Both the position numbers and the translations under genes were made by a program. A stretch of 64,000 nt of DNA from Thiocapsa roseilacustris (GTDB lineage Bacteria > Pseudomonadota > Gammaproteobacteria > Chromatiales > Chromatiaceae), in contig NZ_JBBWVE010000031.1 in the NCBI RefSeq assembly GCF_041903755.1, forward strand, positions 13,715 to 77,714, read 5' to 3'. Below the pieces are notes generated by a model. It made no database searches and was not told the origin of the DNA. It saw only the letters and a list, made by a program, of their open reading frames with translations. This document shows positions 63,919 through 64,000 of the stretch, in pieces; position 1 is the stretch's first letter; every line of letters starts with the position of its first letter.

Positions 63919-64000
63919 GGGGGGCAGGACTGGCGAGGGCGTCGACCCTCTCGAATGACCTTCGTCATCTTAATGATCTTTATAGACCACTGAACCCCTG

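Overview
The window is GC-rich, densely coded bacterial chromosome. The gene families point to a gammaproteobacterium: recC-recB-recD in that order, pepA divergent from lptG, a znuABC-zur zinc block, a DUF29 protein and a two-subunit pyruvate carboxylase. My best guess is a purple sulfur bacterium (Chromatiaceae such as Thiocapsa, Thiocystis or relatives), but this rests on recognised family content, not on a marker gene. I see no rRNA, tRNA or CRISPR array, and no intact prophage.

Layout. 1-2.4 kb: an AlbA_2 (Schlafen-like) gene that has lost its middle, then a DprA/SLOG-like gene coupled to an unrecognised gene. 2.4-16.4 kb: metabolism and transport: a fused SpmA/SpmB-type membrane protein, a thiamine-diphosphate enzyme of the transketolase/phosphoketolase superfamily with a four-carbon acid sugar kinase, DUF29, pyruvate carboxylase PycA-PycB, and a three-gene membrane operon with two MFS transporters. 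16.7-24 kb: a double-thioredoxin periplasmic protein, a GDT1-type transporter, a dolichol-kinase-like membrane protein, then a zinc block (ZnuA, ZnuC, ZnuB, Zur, ZrgA-like) with a possible Zur box. 24-26.6 kb: a REP-associated transposase next to a DUF29 remnant, an orphan ABC ATPase and a FUN14 protein. 26.9-36.7 kb: RecBCD as a translationally coupled operon. 36.7-38.3 kb: decayed DUF6431-type mobile material. 38.3-43.3 kb: an RND heavy-metal efflux pair with a copper-box palindrome upstream. 43.9-45.8 kb: four small exported proteins, three built of 11-residue Asn/Gln/Gly repeats resembling curlin. 46-52.7 kb: a double-length UvrA behind a diguanylate cyclase. 53-64 kb: a small secreted protein, a membrane Cache-AlbA_2 fusion, a PH-domain protein, PepA, LptG, RDD, a sensor kinase/FixJ-like pair and an HMGL-type aldolase.

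The most striking non-coding signal is dispersed repeats. Family A is about 86 bp with termini TTAAACCGCGTC / GACGCGGTTTAA; 11 copies are recognisable and most sit on or directly after stop codons, often supplying the stop. Family B is a composite of a GGCGATTTCCGGAAA-type head, a hexanucleotide (GTTGTC)n hairpin and a tail with CCTATTTCCGACACGTCAC. Family C is a 60-bp double hairpin in two copies. There are also several one-off palindromic elements, one of them read in frame inside uvrA.

The best candidates for something little described are the small amyloid-like cluster at 43.9-45.8 kb, the membrane sensor fused to an AlbA_2 domain at 53.4-55.1 kb, and the stop-codon-associated family A repeats.
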